Part shown: positions 18,841 through 27,576 of the stretch, one piece after another
How positions within the stretch are numbered: position 1 is the stretch's first letter
Layout of the letters: every line of letters starts with the position of its first letter
Assembly: GCF_007197995.1 (NCBI RefSeq)
Contig: NZ_VKKH01000009.1
Coordinates: forward strand, 62,001 to 126,000
Reading direction: 5' to 3'
DNA from: Aliiglaciecola sp. M165
GTDB taxonomy: Bacteria; Pseudomonadota; Gammaproteobacteria; Enterobacterales; Alteromonadaceae
Length of the DNA: 64,000 nt
Translations under genes and position numbers: made by a program
Notes under the pieces: generated by a model
The model's input: only the letters and a program-made list of their open reading frames with translations
Told to the model about the DNA's origin: nothing
Databases searched by the model: none

Positions 18841-19503
18841 TTAATACTCTTTTAATGAGCCACCATCATTTCCAGATGAAGACCGAGGTGCTCCAGCGCC
18901 ACTTCCAGTGCTACTGCGTGAAGACGATCCAGAGGAAGTTCCACTTGCACCACTTTGACGATGACTACCACGTATTATCACCCGCTGGTGAAATGGGCCA
19001 TGATGCAACCCCCATCCCCAGTATGAGTGATATGGCCAAAAGTGAATAGTGCTGACTTCAACACGTTCGATGTTTTTCCAGAGATGGTAGCCCTGAGACT
19101 TTACCGTAGGAAAAACGTACTCATGCTCACCAATCGTGCCGGGTTCGGTCCCCACGACACTTCCCAAAAATGTAATAGAGCGCCCCTGCTCAATAACCAT
19201 AGGATCTAAAAAGCCATCAACATAGACGCGAAAACGCCCCATACTTTGATCTGAGACTAAAGGCCTACCGGAGGATCTGAGGGGGTAATGAACCACTTCA
19301 ACCATGGTTGCTTCCGGCAGATTCTCTACTTTTGCAATAACACCGCCCCAACGCACCGTTTTTTCTTGGTTACCTGCAGGATCAGCACTGACCTGTTGAT
19401 AATTAGATAGCGGTACATTCTCAGCAACCTGAATACTTTCTGGCACATTGGCACAACCTGTCATCACCAGCGTGATAGAGATTAAGACTAATCTTGCGAA
19501 CAT
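18841..19503 (-). CDS. slp: Slp family outer membrane lipoprotein
   Basis: A starvation-inducible Slp/YeaY-type lipoprotein. The signal peptide ends in VMTGC (lipidated Cys at about residue 17). The Slp domain includes VRWGGVIAKVENL and EVVHYPLRSSGRP, followed by GRFRVYVDGFLDP and FLGSVVG. The last 45 residues are a low-complexity Gly/Ser tail not typical of E. coli Slp. Position between yoaA-tsaB and fadD matches E. coli yeaY. AAAAAGGATACC precedes the ATG. Confidence 0.9.
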   Translation of the reverse strand: MFARLVLISITLVMTGCANVPESIQVAENVPLSNYQQVSADPAGNQEKTVRWGGVIAKVENLPEATMVEVVHYPLRSSGRPLVSDQSMGRFRVYVDGFLDPMVIEQGRSITFLGSVVGTEPGTIGEHEYVFPTVKSQGYHLWKNIERVEVSTIHFWPYHSYWGWGLHHGPFHQRVIIRGSHRQSGASGTSSGSSSRSSTGSGAGAPRSSSGNDGGSLKEY

Positions 19504-19639
19504 AGGTATCCTTTTTAACTGCTTGTAGCGCTGAACCTACCATAAAAGTAGATTGTTACAACTGAATATAGGCTGAATGTATTTATCTAGACCGTGAAAT
19601 TAAAAATTTAGTTCCGCTAATGATCACTGACAAGCAATA

Positions 19640-19960
19640 CTAAACGTAAGTATCGACGCCCAACAATGATTGAATTTCTGCCCGTTGTTGTAAAGTGGCA
19701 AACGACTGGTAAGTGTCAATGGCTTGACGTGCACGAGGGTTAGTTTGTTCAGCCGTAGCTTGAGATTCTTGGCGAAAACGCTCGGCCTGGGCAAATGCTT
19801 CGGGATTGTTTTGGCGCACCACCACCTGTTGGCGCGGCAATTCAGTGCTGCGACGCTGATTTTGCTGCTCCCTTGCCTCCGCTTGTCTTTGCGGCTCAGG
19901 TGCAGTTGGTGCAATCGTTAGCTGATTTTGCGCAGCAACGAGTGACGACTCAATCTCCAA
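19640..19960 (-). CDS. Conserved hypothetical protein, Gln/Arg-rich
   Basis: A 106-residue soluble protein I do not recognise. It is rich in Gln, Arg, Ala and Glu, with a disordered middle (about 20-60). The better ordered C-terminus RQAIDTYQSFATLQQRAEIQ ends in LLGVDTYV, which looks conserved. The start codon is TTG with GGGGGAG 4 bp upstream, which decides the start. It lies between slp and a small membrane protein gene in the same orientation. No signal peptide or membrane segment. Confidence 0.6.
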   Translation of the reverse strand: MEIESSLVAAQNQLTIAPTAPEPQRQAEAREQQNQRRSTELPRQQVVVRQNNPEAFAQAERFRQESQATAEQTNPRARQAIDTYQSFATLQQRAEIQSLLGVDTYV

Positions 19961-20078
19961 TTAACTCCCCCAAATATCTTTACCATGTTGCTCTTTTTAT
20001 ATCGGCTCAATGTCGACTAATAAGATTAAAATCTTTTGTGTCAACCCGGAAGTTTTGCAAAATTCGTGCAAACATCTC

Positions 20079-20489
20079 TTACCCGTCAGATTTTTTGTCG
20101 GGTCTGCGGCCGGCTACCACCCAGATAAAATACAATAAAATTGCATCAGCAACAGCGTGTGCGCCAATGTGCAGGTGCCAATCACCGGTATCTAGCCGGT
20201 CGATAATCGATGCAAATACCTCTGGAGAAATTTCTGTAGGTATTTGGTAAGAAGCAAGCATCAAGACCGAAACAATATCGTGCATCGCTGAAGTGGTGCG
20301 GTAGAGTCCGGACACATTAAAAATAATAAAAAGACAGACTCCTATCAGGACCGCCAAGCGCTTGGATTCAGACCACTGATTGTCCCTAGACAAAATCCAG
20401 CCGATCACTGCTGAAAAGCCCGCCACGTAAAACTGCCAAAAGGTGACAATTTCACTGTTTAACTTGTAAGCAATATCCAGATCATTCAT
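20079..20489 (-). CDS. Small membrane protein of unknown function
   Basis: A 136-residue protein with three hydrophobic segments: FYVAGFSAVIGWIL (about 20-33), LAVLIGVCLFIIFNVSG (about 45-62) and AVADAILLYFIWVVAG near the C-terminus. The ATG at 20489 is preferred over an in-frame TTG at 20513, whose position is not preceded by a good ribosome site. No family recognised. It lies downstream of tsaB in the same orientation. Confidence 0.6.
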   Translation of the reverse strand: MNDLDIAYKLNSEIVTFWQFYVAGFSAVIGWILSRDNQWSESKRLAVLIGVCLFIIFNVSGLYRTTSAMHDIVSVLMLASYQIPTEISPEVFASIIDRLDTGDWHLHIGAHAVADAILLYFIWVVAGRRPDKKSDG

Positions 20490-20589
20490 GGCCGTGCTCT
20501 TTTGAGTCTGCAAACACTGTTCAACTGTTTATAGCTGTATAATCGCTTTCGCTCAACTAAGCCTTCTGTAAGGGCCTTTGAACATGAAT

Positions 20590-21276
20590 TTACCGACCGG
20601 GTAATTTCTGCCAAGTCACCTTATCTCGTAGATAAACAGGTTGAATGTTCTCAACATCTGTCGCCTGTCCGGCGTTAAAGGCCTGTCTTGCTATGTTTAA
20701 CATACTTACTGCATCGGGATACAAGATCTGTGGTTCACCCAGTTTTTCAATCCAAGCACTGAGTTGTGGGTAGGCCTGCCAACCTGTACCCGCTAATATT
20801 TTTGTGTCCGAGGCAACTTGTTTCGCCGCATCTTTTGGTGCCAAGACTTGCTCTTCGCCAATTAGCTCGGCAACCCCATTGTTGTTGCGGAATTGAGCAA
20901 AGTACACTTCTTCCATTCGCGCATCAATTGCTACCGCAATTGTTAATTCTGAGCGATTTTGTGAATCAATCGCTTGTTGTGCCATTGCAGCCAAGGTTGA
21001 GACGCCAACTACGGGCAAATCAGCACCTAACGCTAACCCTTGAATGATGCCTGTAGCAATGCGCACGCCGGTAAAACTGCCTGGTCCACGACCAAAGGCT
21101 AAACAATCTAACTGTTTAACACTTAGTTCGGAGGATTGGAGAATGGCGTCCACCATAGGCAGCAGTTTTTGGCTATGTTGCTGTGGACATATTTCAAACT
21201 GGCTTTCAATCTTGTTGTCGAAAAGCAATGCTGCAGAGCAAGCCTCTGTAGCGGTATCAATGGCAAGTATTTTCAT
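20590..21276 (-). CDS. tsaB: tRNA threonylcarbamoyladenosine biosynthesis protein TsaB
   Basis: Partner of TsaD and TsaE in making the t6A modification of ANN-decoding tRNAs. The 228-residue protein has the ASKHA-type start ILAIDTATEACSAAL, the motif CLAFGRGPGSFTGVRIATGIIQGLA (about 61-85, shown in parts) and VAIDARMEEVYFA. It starts 24 bp after yoaA, the same order as in E. coli. Confidence 0.95.
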   Translation of the reverse strand: MKILAIDTATEACSAALLFDNKIESQFEICPQQHSQKLLPMVDAILQSSELSVKQLDCLAFGRGPGSFTGVRIATGIIQGLALGADLPVVGVSTLAAMAQQAIDSQNRSELTIAVAIDARMEEVYFAQFRNNNGVAELIGEEQVLAPKDAAKQVASDTKILAGTGWQAYPQLSAWIEKLGEPQILYPDAVSMLNIARQAFNAGQATDVENIQPVYLRDKVTWQKLPGR

Positions 21277-21300
21277 TAACCTTCACTTTACTCATCTAAA

Positions 21301-23217
21301 TTATTCTTGCAGTTCGGTTAAAAAAGCTAATGCTTGATTTAAATCCCGAGTGCGTTTCATGGGTGGCAAACTGGCCAGAAAGATTTTGGCATAATCTTTG
21401 GTGATTAATCGATTATCACATATCACCAACACCCCTTTATCCGTCTCATCCCTAATAAGTCTTCCTGCGCCTTGCTTTAACGATATCACGGCTTGGGGAA
21501 TTTGGATCTGCGCAAAGGGATTGGCCCCCGATTTGCGACAATCTTCGATCCGCGCCTGTAACAAGGGGTCATCCGGCGCAGCGAAAGGCAGCTTGTCTAT
21601 CATTACGCACGTTAAGTCATCGCCTCGAACATCGACGCCTTCCCAAAACGCCCCTGTCCCTAGCAAAACAGCCTTTTTGTTGTTGACATATTCTTCTAGC
21701 AACGCTCGTTTAGATGTGGTGCCTTGCACCAGGATTGGGTTACTTATCCGATCTTCTAGCTTGTGCGCGATTTCCTTAAGCATTGCGTGAGAAGTAAAAA
21801 GTAGGAAGCATCTTCCATTACTCGCTTCAATCAATTTTATGGCAACTTCCAGTAAGGTGTTTTTCATATCCCAACTACTGGGTTCTGGTAGATAGCGCGG
21901 TACACACAAGATGGCTTGCTGGTCATAGTCAAAAGGACTATCCAGCGCTAGCGTGTTCGCACCATCCAATCCCATTAAGCGCTGGAAATGACTAAATCCA
22001 CCATCAACCATTAAGGTCGCAGAAGTGAATACCCAACTTCGTTCTACCTCTTCAATAAAGCTTGCAAAACGTTTGGCAATGCTAAGTGGTGTCAAATGCA
22101 AAATGATATGTTTAGGTGTGGTTTCGTACCATAGACTGACGCCAGTTTGGTTAATATCAGTTAGTACCTTGAGTTTGTCCCGAGCTTGAGTGACCCGCTC
22201 AAATAAAGAATCAATTTCCTTCTCTCGTCCAAGATGCAGTTTTATGACTTCGTAAAGGAGATTCAAAGATTCATCCAACTTGCTCATTTGTGCTTGGATC
22301 TCGGGGCGATTAAGCATTTTTCGCCAGTTACCTTTTTCTGGATCGTAAGGAAACAGAATGCGCAAATCCGCTGCGATCAAGCGACACTTTTCGGCAACTT
22401 TAACCAGTTGATCTGCGTCTTTTAACACTGTTCGTTTTACTACTTCAATATCGCGCGCTAAATCATGGATCTGACGACTTGAAAGCGCTTCGCCAAAATA
22501 TTCACTGGCAATATCTGGGATCTGATGCGCTTCATCAAACACTACTACATCAGCTTCAGGTATGAGTTCGCCAAAACCTGTATCTTTGAGCGCCATATCA
22601 GCAAAAAACAAATGGTGATTAACCACAACAATATCTGCCTCTAGCGCTTTGTTACGGGCTTTAACCAAATAACAATCTTCGTAGTCCGGGCAATCTCGCC
22701 CCAGGCAGTTTTCTACATTAGACGTGACCAGCGGCAAAACCCTGGCATCCTCAGCGAGCGTTTTAAGTTCACCGATATCACCGGTTTTGGTTGTGCTCGA
22801 CCATTGCCTGACTGCTGTTAGCTCGTTTAATGTTTGTTTTTCTAATAACGTACTGTTGCCACTATGCTGACCCATTCGGTGCAAACACAGGTAGTTGGAC
22901 CGGCCTTTTAATAAAGCGGCTTGTCGGTTACTTGCTAAGGCTTTTTTAAGTAGCGGTAAGTCTCGGTGGAAAAGCTGCTCTTGTAGATTTTTGGTACCCG
23001 TAGAGATGATCGCTTTTTGATTGCTCACCATAACGGGGGCAAGATAAGCAAAGGTTTTTCCTGTGCCAGTTCCTGCTTCAACAATTAGTTGAGACTTACC
23101 TTTGATAGTCTTTTCAATCGCTTGAGACATTTCCAACTGCGCTTGACGAGGGCTAAACCCCTCGATCGCCGCTGACAGTAGCCCTTTTTCTTTAAAAAGT
23201 TCTGACACATCAGACAT
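21301..23217 (-). CDS. yoaA: ATP-dependent DNA helicase YoaA (DinG/XPD family)
   Basis: A 638-residue superfamily 2 helicase with an Fe-S cluster. Walker A is EAGTGTGKTFAYL (about 47-59) and the DEAH box is VVFDEAHQIPD. Four cysteines consistent with the [4Fe-4S] site are in NYLCLHRMG and NCLGRDCPDYEDC. C-terminal helicase motifs include GTGAFWEGVDVRGDDL and QGAGRLIRDETDKG. YoaA acts in DNA damage tolerance with the polymerase chi subunit in E. coli. The gene precedes tsaB as in E. coli. Confidence 0.95.
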   Translation of the reverse strand: MSDVSELFKEKGLLSAAIEGFSPRQAQLEMSQAIEKTIKGKSQLIVEAGTGTGKTFAYLAPVMVSNQKAIISTGTKNLQEQLFHRDLPLLKKALASNRQAALLKGRSNYLCLHRMGQHSGNSTLLEKQTLNELTAVRQWSSTTKTGDIGELKTLAEDARVLPLVTSNVENCLGRDCPDYEDCYLVKARNKALEADIVVVNHHLFFADMALKDTGFGELIPEADVVVFDEAHQIPDIASEYFGEALSSRQIHDLARDIEVVKRTVLKDADQLVKVAEKCRLIAADLRILFPYDPEKGNWRKMLNRPEIQAQMSKLDESLNLLYEVIKLHLGREKEIDSLFERVTQARDKLKVLTDINQTGVSLWYETTPKHIILHLTPLSIAKRFASFIEEVERSWVFTSATLMVDGGFSHFQRLMGLDGANTLALDSPFDYDQQAILCVPRYLPEPSSWDMKNTLLEVAIKLIEASNGRCFLLFTSHAMLKEIAHKLEDRISNPILVQGTTSKRALLEEYVNNKKAVLLGTGAFWEGVDVRGDDLTCVMIDKLPFAAPDDPLLQARIEDCRKSGANPFAQIQIPQAVISLKQGAGRLIRDETDKGVLVICDNRLITKDYAKIFLASLPPMKRTRDLNQALAFLTELQE

Positions 23218-23455
23218 CTAAAACACCTTGATGAGGGTATAGTTTACCCATTCGTTGGATTAACTCCTTGATTAATGAATGATGTAACTTGGTAAGCGTT
23301 CGCCAGTATGCCAAAAATCTTGCGAACTGTTAACTCGCATAACACTATGATATGACTGTTTTTTAAGCATTTAGTCTTAAAGCACTTGTTGAGAGTAGGT
23401 GATTTAATCTAAGGTAGATCCATATTCAAAATAAAAGCAACAAATTGAGTACATA

Positions 23456-23608
23456 ATGTTTACACAGTTTAAGACCCTCTTGTCACAGAGAGCCATTGTC
23501 GATATTGTTGTGACAGACTTCGGAACCTCAAAAGCTGGAAAAAATAGTGAACCTGATATGGAAGTTGTGTATCAAATGCTTTTAAAAAATTATCCGTCTA
23601 AATCATGA
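23456..23608 (+). CDS. Small ORF (50 aa) overlapping the start of mnhE
   Basis: An ORF beginning MFTQFKTLLSQRAIVDIVVTD and ending YQMLLKNYPSKS, not recognised. Its TGA stop overlaps the mnhE ATG in the arrangement ATGA (23605-23608), the same junction used repeatedly inside the antiporter operon. That is the main reason to include it. The ribosome site is weak (TTGAGTACATA). It could be a translated leader that couples to mnhE, or a chance ORF. Confidence 0.4.
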   Translation: MFTQFKTLLSQRAIVDIVVTDFGTSKAGKNSEPDMEVVYQMLLKNYPSKS

Positions 23609-24126
23609 ACAATAATCAAACTACGCTAGTGTTTCAAACAGGAAAAGCGCGGCCTTCTTCCGTAATACTTTTATTTGTGATCCTATCAATTTCCTGGCTG
23701 TTGTGGTCTGGATTATATAAACCCTTACTTATTAGCTTGGGTATATTTTCGTGCTTATTGAGCGTTTACCTGGCCTACCGAATGGGCTTTTTCAAACATC
23801 ATAAAGCTTTGCTGCGACTGATGCCTAGATTGCCGGGTTATTGGATGTGGTTACTCAAAGAGATAGTGGTATCCAGTATTGATGTTGCCAAATTAATCTT
23901 GAATCCATCTTTACCCATCAGTCCCAAGGTAGTCAAACTAAAAGCATTACCCAAAACGGACGTCGGACAGGTGATTTTGGGGAATTCGATTACGTTGTCG
24001 CCAGGCACCGTAACATTGGATGTTTATGAAGGTGAGATAACCGTGCATTGTATTACCAGCGAAGGTGCTAAAGAACTCGAAAAAGGTGAAGCAAATCGCA
24101 GAGCCGCCGCCTTGGAGCGCCGATAA
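23605..24126 (+). CDS. mnhE: Na+/H+ antiporter subunit E (MnhE/MrpE)
   Basis: A membrane subunit of the Mrp/Mnh cation/proton antiporter complex. The 173-residue protein has hydrophobic segments in its first half (about 17-55) and the family region GYWMWLLKEIVVSSIDVAKLIL. It ends in the MrpE-type cytoplasmic domain with LGNSITLSPGTVTLDV. It is the first large gene of the operon; mnhF starts 2 bp after its stop. Confidence 0.92.
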   Translation: MNNNQTTLVFQTGKARPSSVILLFVILSISWLLWSGLYKPLLISLGIFSCLLSVYLAYRMGFFKHHKALLRLMPRLPGYWMWLLKEIVVSSIDVAKLILNPSLPISPKVVKLKALPKTDVGQVILGNSITLSPGTVTLDVYEGEITVHCITSEGAKELEKGEANRRAAALERR

Positions 24127-24128
24127 CC

Positions 24129-24404
24129 ATGTATATTGTTGTGTCGATTGCGATTTTGGCAACCATGGTTTTAGCCTTAACGAGGGCACTTATGGGCCCA
24201 AGTGTTTACGATAGAGTTTTAGCTGCTAACGTTTTTGGAACCAAGACCGTGATGTTGTTATCGGTCACTGCATTTCTTTATGGTCGACCCGATTTTCTGG
24301 ACTTAGCGTTGGCCTATGCCCTAGTGAATATGGTTGGCATATTAGCAGTGCTTGAGTTTTTCCAAAAACGTTCGAGGCGAAAAGCGGAGCTTGAAGATGA
24401 TTGA
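24129..24404 (+). CDS. mnhF: Na+/H+ antiporter subunit F (MnhF/MrpF)
   Basis: A 91-residue, three-helix subunit. The family motif RALMGPSVYDRVLAANVFGTK lies at about 19-39 (shown here as in the sequence, start RAL), followed by PDFLDLALAYALVNMVGI. Overlaps mnhG by 8 bp, indicating translational coupling. Confidence 0.92.
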   Translation: MYIVVSIAILATMVLALTRALMGPSVYDRVLAANVFGTKTVMLLSVTAFLYGRPDFLDLALAYALVNMVGILAVLEFFQKRSRRKAELEDD

Positions 24405-24741
24405 TATTCTAATAGATGTCTTCAGTTGGGTATTACTGATCCTAGGTGGCGTTTGTGTTTTAATCGGCGGTATCGGTGGTTTACGCCTACCTAATTTTTA
24501 TACAAGAATTCACGCTGCCAGCTTAACGGATACAATGGGCGCAATCTTGATTTTTGTGGGTATGATGCTGCAATCGGGGCTAACGCTGGCGACGTTAAAG
24601 TTGTTTGCAATCATGCTATTTTTGCTGCTAACCGGCCCCACTGCGACCTACGCTTTAGCAAATGCGGCACTGCTTTCGGGTTTAAAGCCGGATACTGGCA
24701 GTAACCATGATGAAGTCGAAAAAGAGGAACCAGCAGAATGA
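24397..24741 (+). CDS. mnhG: Na+/H+ antiporter subunit G (MnhG/MrpG)
   Basis: A 114-residue, three-helix subunit. The motif GGIGGLRLPNFYTRIHAASL (about 25-44) followed by TDTMGAILIFVG is diagnostic for MnhG. The start at 24397 is inside the end of mnhF; an earlier in-frame start would be buried in mnhF. The C-terminal tail is acidic. Its stop overlaps the next gene's start by 4 bp (ATGA). Confidence 0.92.
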   Translation: MIDILIDVFSWVLLILGGVCVLIGGIGGLRLPNFYTRIHAASLTDTMGAILIFVGMMLQSGLTLATLKLFAIMLFLLLTGPTATYALANAALLSGLKPDTGSNHDEVEKEEPAE

Positions 24742-25724
24742 TTTTTGTTTTTGCGATTTTTCTTCTGAGTCTATTGGTCATCACTTCCATCGCCATCGTG
24801 CGCACGACTAACTTGTTTGTTGCAGTGATGTTGACGTCTATCTTTAGTTTTTTGATGGCCGCAAACTTTTTTATACTGGATGCGGCCGATGTCGCCTTAA
24901 CTGAGGCTGCGGTCGGAGCCGGCGTGACAACAGTAATATTTCTTTGCGCCTTGGCATTGACCGGTGAGCGTGAAAAGCCACGGATAAATGGGCGAAAAAC
25001 AGCCCGTGTCGCTGTCGCCATCCTTGCGTCGCTGATGATTTATGCCACCTTTGATAAGCCGCGCTTAGGCGACCCTGACGCCCCCGTTCACCAACACATC
25101 GCACCTTGGTACATAGAAAAAACGACCGAACATATGGATTTTCCTAATGTTGTGACGGCCATATTAAGCAGTTTCCGTGGATACGACACCTTAGGCGAAG
25201 TCTTTGTAGTGTTTGCCGCGTGTATCGGTGTGTTATTTATTTTGGGCGTACCGCCTCCTGCCCAAAAACGTCTCAACAAAGTGGTAGAACAAAATAAAGG
25301 GCTGCGGCATCACCTCATTCCCCAAGTTGTGGGGAGGCTAGTAATCCCTTTTATCGTGCTTTTTGGTCTGTATACACAATTCCATGGGGAATATGGCCCT
25401 GGTGGAGGATTTCAAGCAGGGGCAATTATTGCTACAGGTATTATCCTTTATGCCTTGCTTGAGGGAGAAAACAAAGCATTGCAAGCGGTTCCTCGCTCAG
25501 TGCTGTTAGGCATGGTTATAGGTGGTGCACTGCTTTTTGGTAGTGTTGGCGTGATATGTATGTTTATGGGTGGTAACTTTTTGGAATATTCCGTTTTATC
25601 AGCCGATCCTATTTGGGGACAGCAGTTGGGTATCCTGGTCATTGAAGCAGGTGTAGGTATGGCGGTATGTGGTGCGCTTTTATCCATATTTCATGCTTTT
25701 GCAGCGCGTGAGAATGTGTCATGA
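24738..25724 (+). CDS. mnhB: Fused DUF4040 (MbhD-like)/MnhB antiporter subunit
   Basis: A 328-residue membrane protein combining pieces that are separate or differently attached in other Mrp complexes. Residues about 1-75 match the MbhD/DUF4040 domain (TEAAVGAGVTTVIFLCAL). Residues about 85-175 resemble the MbhE/MrpA C-terminal region (RGYDTLGEVFVVFAA). Residues about 195-325 form the MnhB domain (FGLYTQFHGEYGPGGGFQAG). In canonical Mrp the first two parts are the C-terminus of MrpA. Coupled on both sides by 4-bp ATGA overlaps. Confidence 0.88.
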   Translation: MIFVFAIFLLSLLVITSIAIVRTTNLFVAVMLTSIFSFLMAANFFILDAADVALTEAAVGAGVTTVIFLCALALTGEREKPRINGRKTARVAVAILASLMIYATFDKPRLGDPDAPVHQHIAPWYIEKTTEHMDFPNVVTAILSSFRGYDTLGEVFVVFAACIGVLFILGVPPPAQKRLNKVVEQNKGLRHHLIPQVVGRLVIPFIVLFGLYTQFHGEYGPGGGFQAGAIIATGIILYALLEGENKALQAVPRSVLLGMVIGGALLFGSVGVICMFMGGNFLEYSVLSADPIWGQQLGILVIEAGVGMAVCGALLSIFHAFAARENVS

Positions 25725-26080
25725 AGTTGCTGGAGTTATTGGGATATTTTAATTACTGGGTGTTCGCTATCGTTCTGATGGTGGGGTTGTATGCCGTGAT
25801 TAGCAAAGCTAATTTGATCAAAAAATTAATTGGGCTTTCCATCTTCCAGTCTGCGGTTTTTTTGATGTACATCACCATGGACAAAGTGGAAGGCGGTACC
25901 GCGCCTATCATTCAAAAGGGCGTTGAAAATCAGATATTTTCCAACCCATTACCGCAGGTGTTAATACTGACAGCTATTGTTGTAGGCGTGTCAACGCTTG
26001 CGTTGGGTTTAGCCATGGTGGTGCGTATCAAAGAAAGTTACGGCACTATTGAAGAGAACGAAATATTGGACGCTGACTAA
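25721..26080 (+). CDS. mnhC: Na+/H+ antiporter subunit C (MnhC/MrpC, NuoK-like)
   Basis: A 119-residue, three-helix subunit homologous to NuoK. Motifs: NYWVFAIVLMVGLYAVISKANLIKKLIGL region (about 9-37) and PLPQVLILTAIVVGVSTLALGLA (about 72-95), which are quoted here in parts of the helix boundaries. Followed 5 bp later by the first D-type subunit. Confidence 0.9.
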   Translation: MKLLELLGYFNYWVFAIVLMVGLYAVISKANLIKKLIGLSIFQSAVFLMYITMDKVEGGTAPIIQKGVENQIFSNPLPQVLILTAIVVGVSTLALGLAMVVRIKESYGTIEENEILDAD

Positions 26081-26085
26081 CGATT

Positions 26086-27576
26086 ATGGATTTAATAGCA
26101 CACCTTCCTGCGCTTCAAGTAGTAATTCCAATGTTATCCGCTCCACTAATGGTGTTGTTGCAACCACGAGGGTTAGCATGGGCCGGAGCCACAGTCGTTG
26201 CGCTAGTGAGCTTCGCAATGGCCGCCACTTTGGCAATTGGCGTATTAAATGGATTGACACCTCAATACTTTATGGGGGGATGGCCTGCTCCGTTTGGAAT
26301 AGCACTATCAGTTGACGCCTTCAGCGCAGTCCTGCTTTTGATAGTGACAGGTGCCAGCGCCGGCGCACTTCTTGCTGCCAAACCCAGTGTTGATCAACAG
26401 GTTGAAGAAGAGCGTCAACCACTGTTTTATGCCGCTTGGATGCTCGCCATGGCAGGGCTAATTGGTATTGTCGTTGCGGCAGACGCCTTTAATATTTTTG
26501 TGTTTATGGAAATATCTTCGTTGGCGAGTTACATCTTAATTGCAGGTGGACCGGATAGAAGAGCACTGCCTGCTGTTTTCAAATACCTCACTATGGGAAC
26601 CATTGGCGCGACGTTTTATCTCATCGGTGTGGGCCTGATTTATATGATGACGGGCACGCTCAATATAGAGGATATGCAAAATAGGATTGGTGATGTAACC
26701 GACATCAATCCAATTTTAGTCGCGGCCGGTTTTATTACGATTGGACTAGCGCTCAAAGCAGCTGTGTTTCCATTGCATGTATGGGTTCCGAATGCCTACA
26801 CCCATGCCCCTCACATGGTTACCGTATTTCTTGCAGCCTGTGCAACTAAGGTTTCGCTATATGTATTGATTAAATTTGACTATCTGGTTTTTCAATCCAG
26901 ATTGGTCGACCATGACATGCAATTTGCACTATTCCTGATGCCGATGGCCATTTTAGGGATCTTAATCGCCTCTGCGGTGGCGATGTTTGAGGGGCATTTG
27001 AAAAGACTTCTCGCTTCATCATCTATTGCGCAGATTGGTTACATTTTACTTTGTGCCAGCTTTATCAGCACCCTAGGGTTGAGCGCCAGCGTAGTGCATT
27101 TGTTTAATCACGCCTTAGCGAAAGGCGGGTTATTTTTAGCTGTAGCGTGTCTGGCCTATCATTATCGCGATTTACGCTTAGACCAATTAGGCGGTGCGTC
27201 AACTAAAATGCCTTGGACATGTGCAACCGTGGTAATTTGTGGTTTGAGCCTGATTGGCATTCCCGGCACTGCAGGATTCATTAGCAAGTGGCTGCTCATC
27301 AGTGCCTCTTTGCAAATTGGCCCATGGGGTTGGTTTTTAGTGGCTATTATTTTGCTTAGTTCATTGATGGCTGTTGCTTATGTTTGGCGCATCATTGAGG
27401 CCCTTTATTTTAAAGCGCCTGTTGAGGGAGTAGGCCCACAGTCAGAAGCTCCGATACAATTATTGGCTGTCACTATGTTGGTTGCTGCGTTGAACCTATA
27501 TTTTGGCTTCTTTCCTCAGGTTCCGCTTGAGCTTGCCACTGAAGCTGCGGGAATGTTGCTGGAGGGTGCGCAATGA
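26086..27576 (+). CDS. mnhD: Na+/H+ antiporter subunit D, first copy (NuoL/M/N-like)
   Basis: A 496-residue polytopic subunit of the proton-translocating NuoL/M/N family. The key charged residues of an active channel are present: Glu142 in FMEISSLASY, Lys224 in LALKAAVFPLHVW and Lys255 in ACATKVSLYV. The family signature PNAYTHAPHMVTVFLA is intact. It overlaps the second D-type gene by 4 bp. Confidence 0.92.
   Translation: MDLIAHLPALQVVIPMLSAPLMVLLQPRGLAWAGATVVALVSFAMAATLAIGVLNGLTPQYFMGGWPAPFGIALSVDAFSAVLLLIVTGASAGALLAAKPSVDQQVEEERQPLFYAAWMLAMAGLIGIVVAADAFNIFVFMEISSLASYILIAGGPDRRALPAVFKYLTMGTIGATFYLIGVGLIYMMTGTLNIEDMQNRIGDVTDINPILVAAGFITIGLALKAAVFPLHVWVPNAYTHAPHMVTVFLAACATKVSLYVLIKFDYLVFQSRLVDHDMQFALFLMPMAILGILIASAVAMFEGHLKRLLASSSIAQIGYILLCASFISTLGLSASVVHLFNHALAKGGLFLAVACLAYHYRDLRLDQLGGASTKMPWTCATVVICGLSLIGIPGTAGFISKWLLISASLQIGPWGWFLVAIILLSSLMAVAYVWRIIEALYFKAPVEGVGPQSEAPIQLLAVTMLVAALNLYFGFFPQVPLELATEAAGMLLEGAQ

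Noticed and set aside
19795-20250. 151-codon plus-strand ORF spanning two minus-strand genes
   Set aside because: Overlaps two better-supported genes and their intergenic gap; composition not protein-like.
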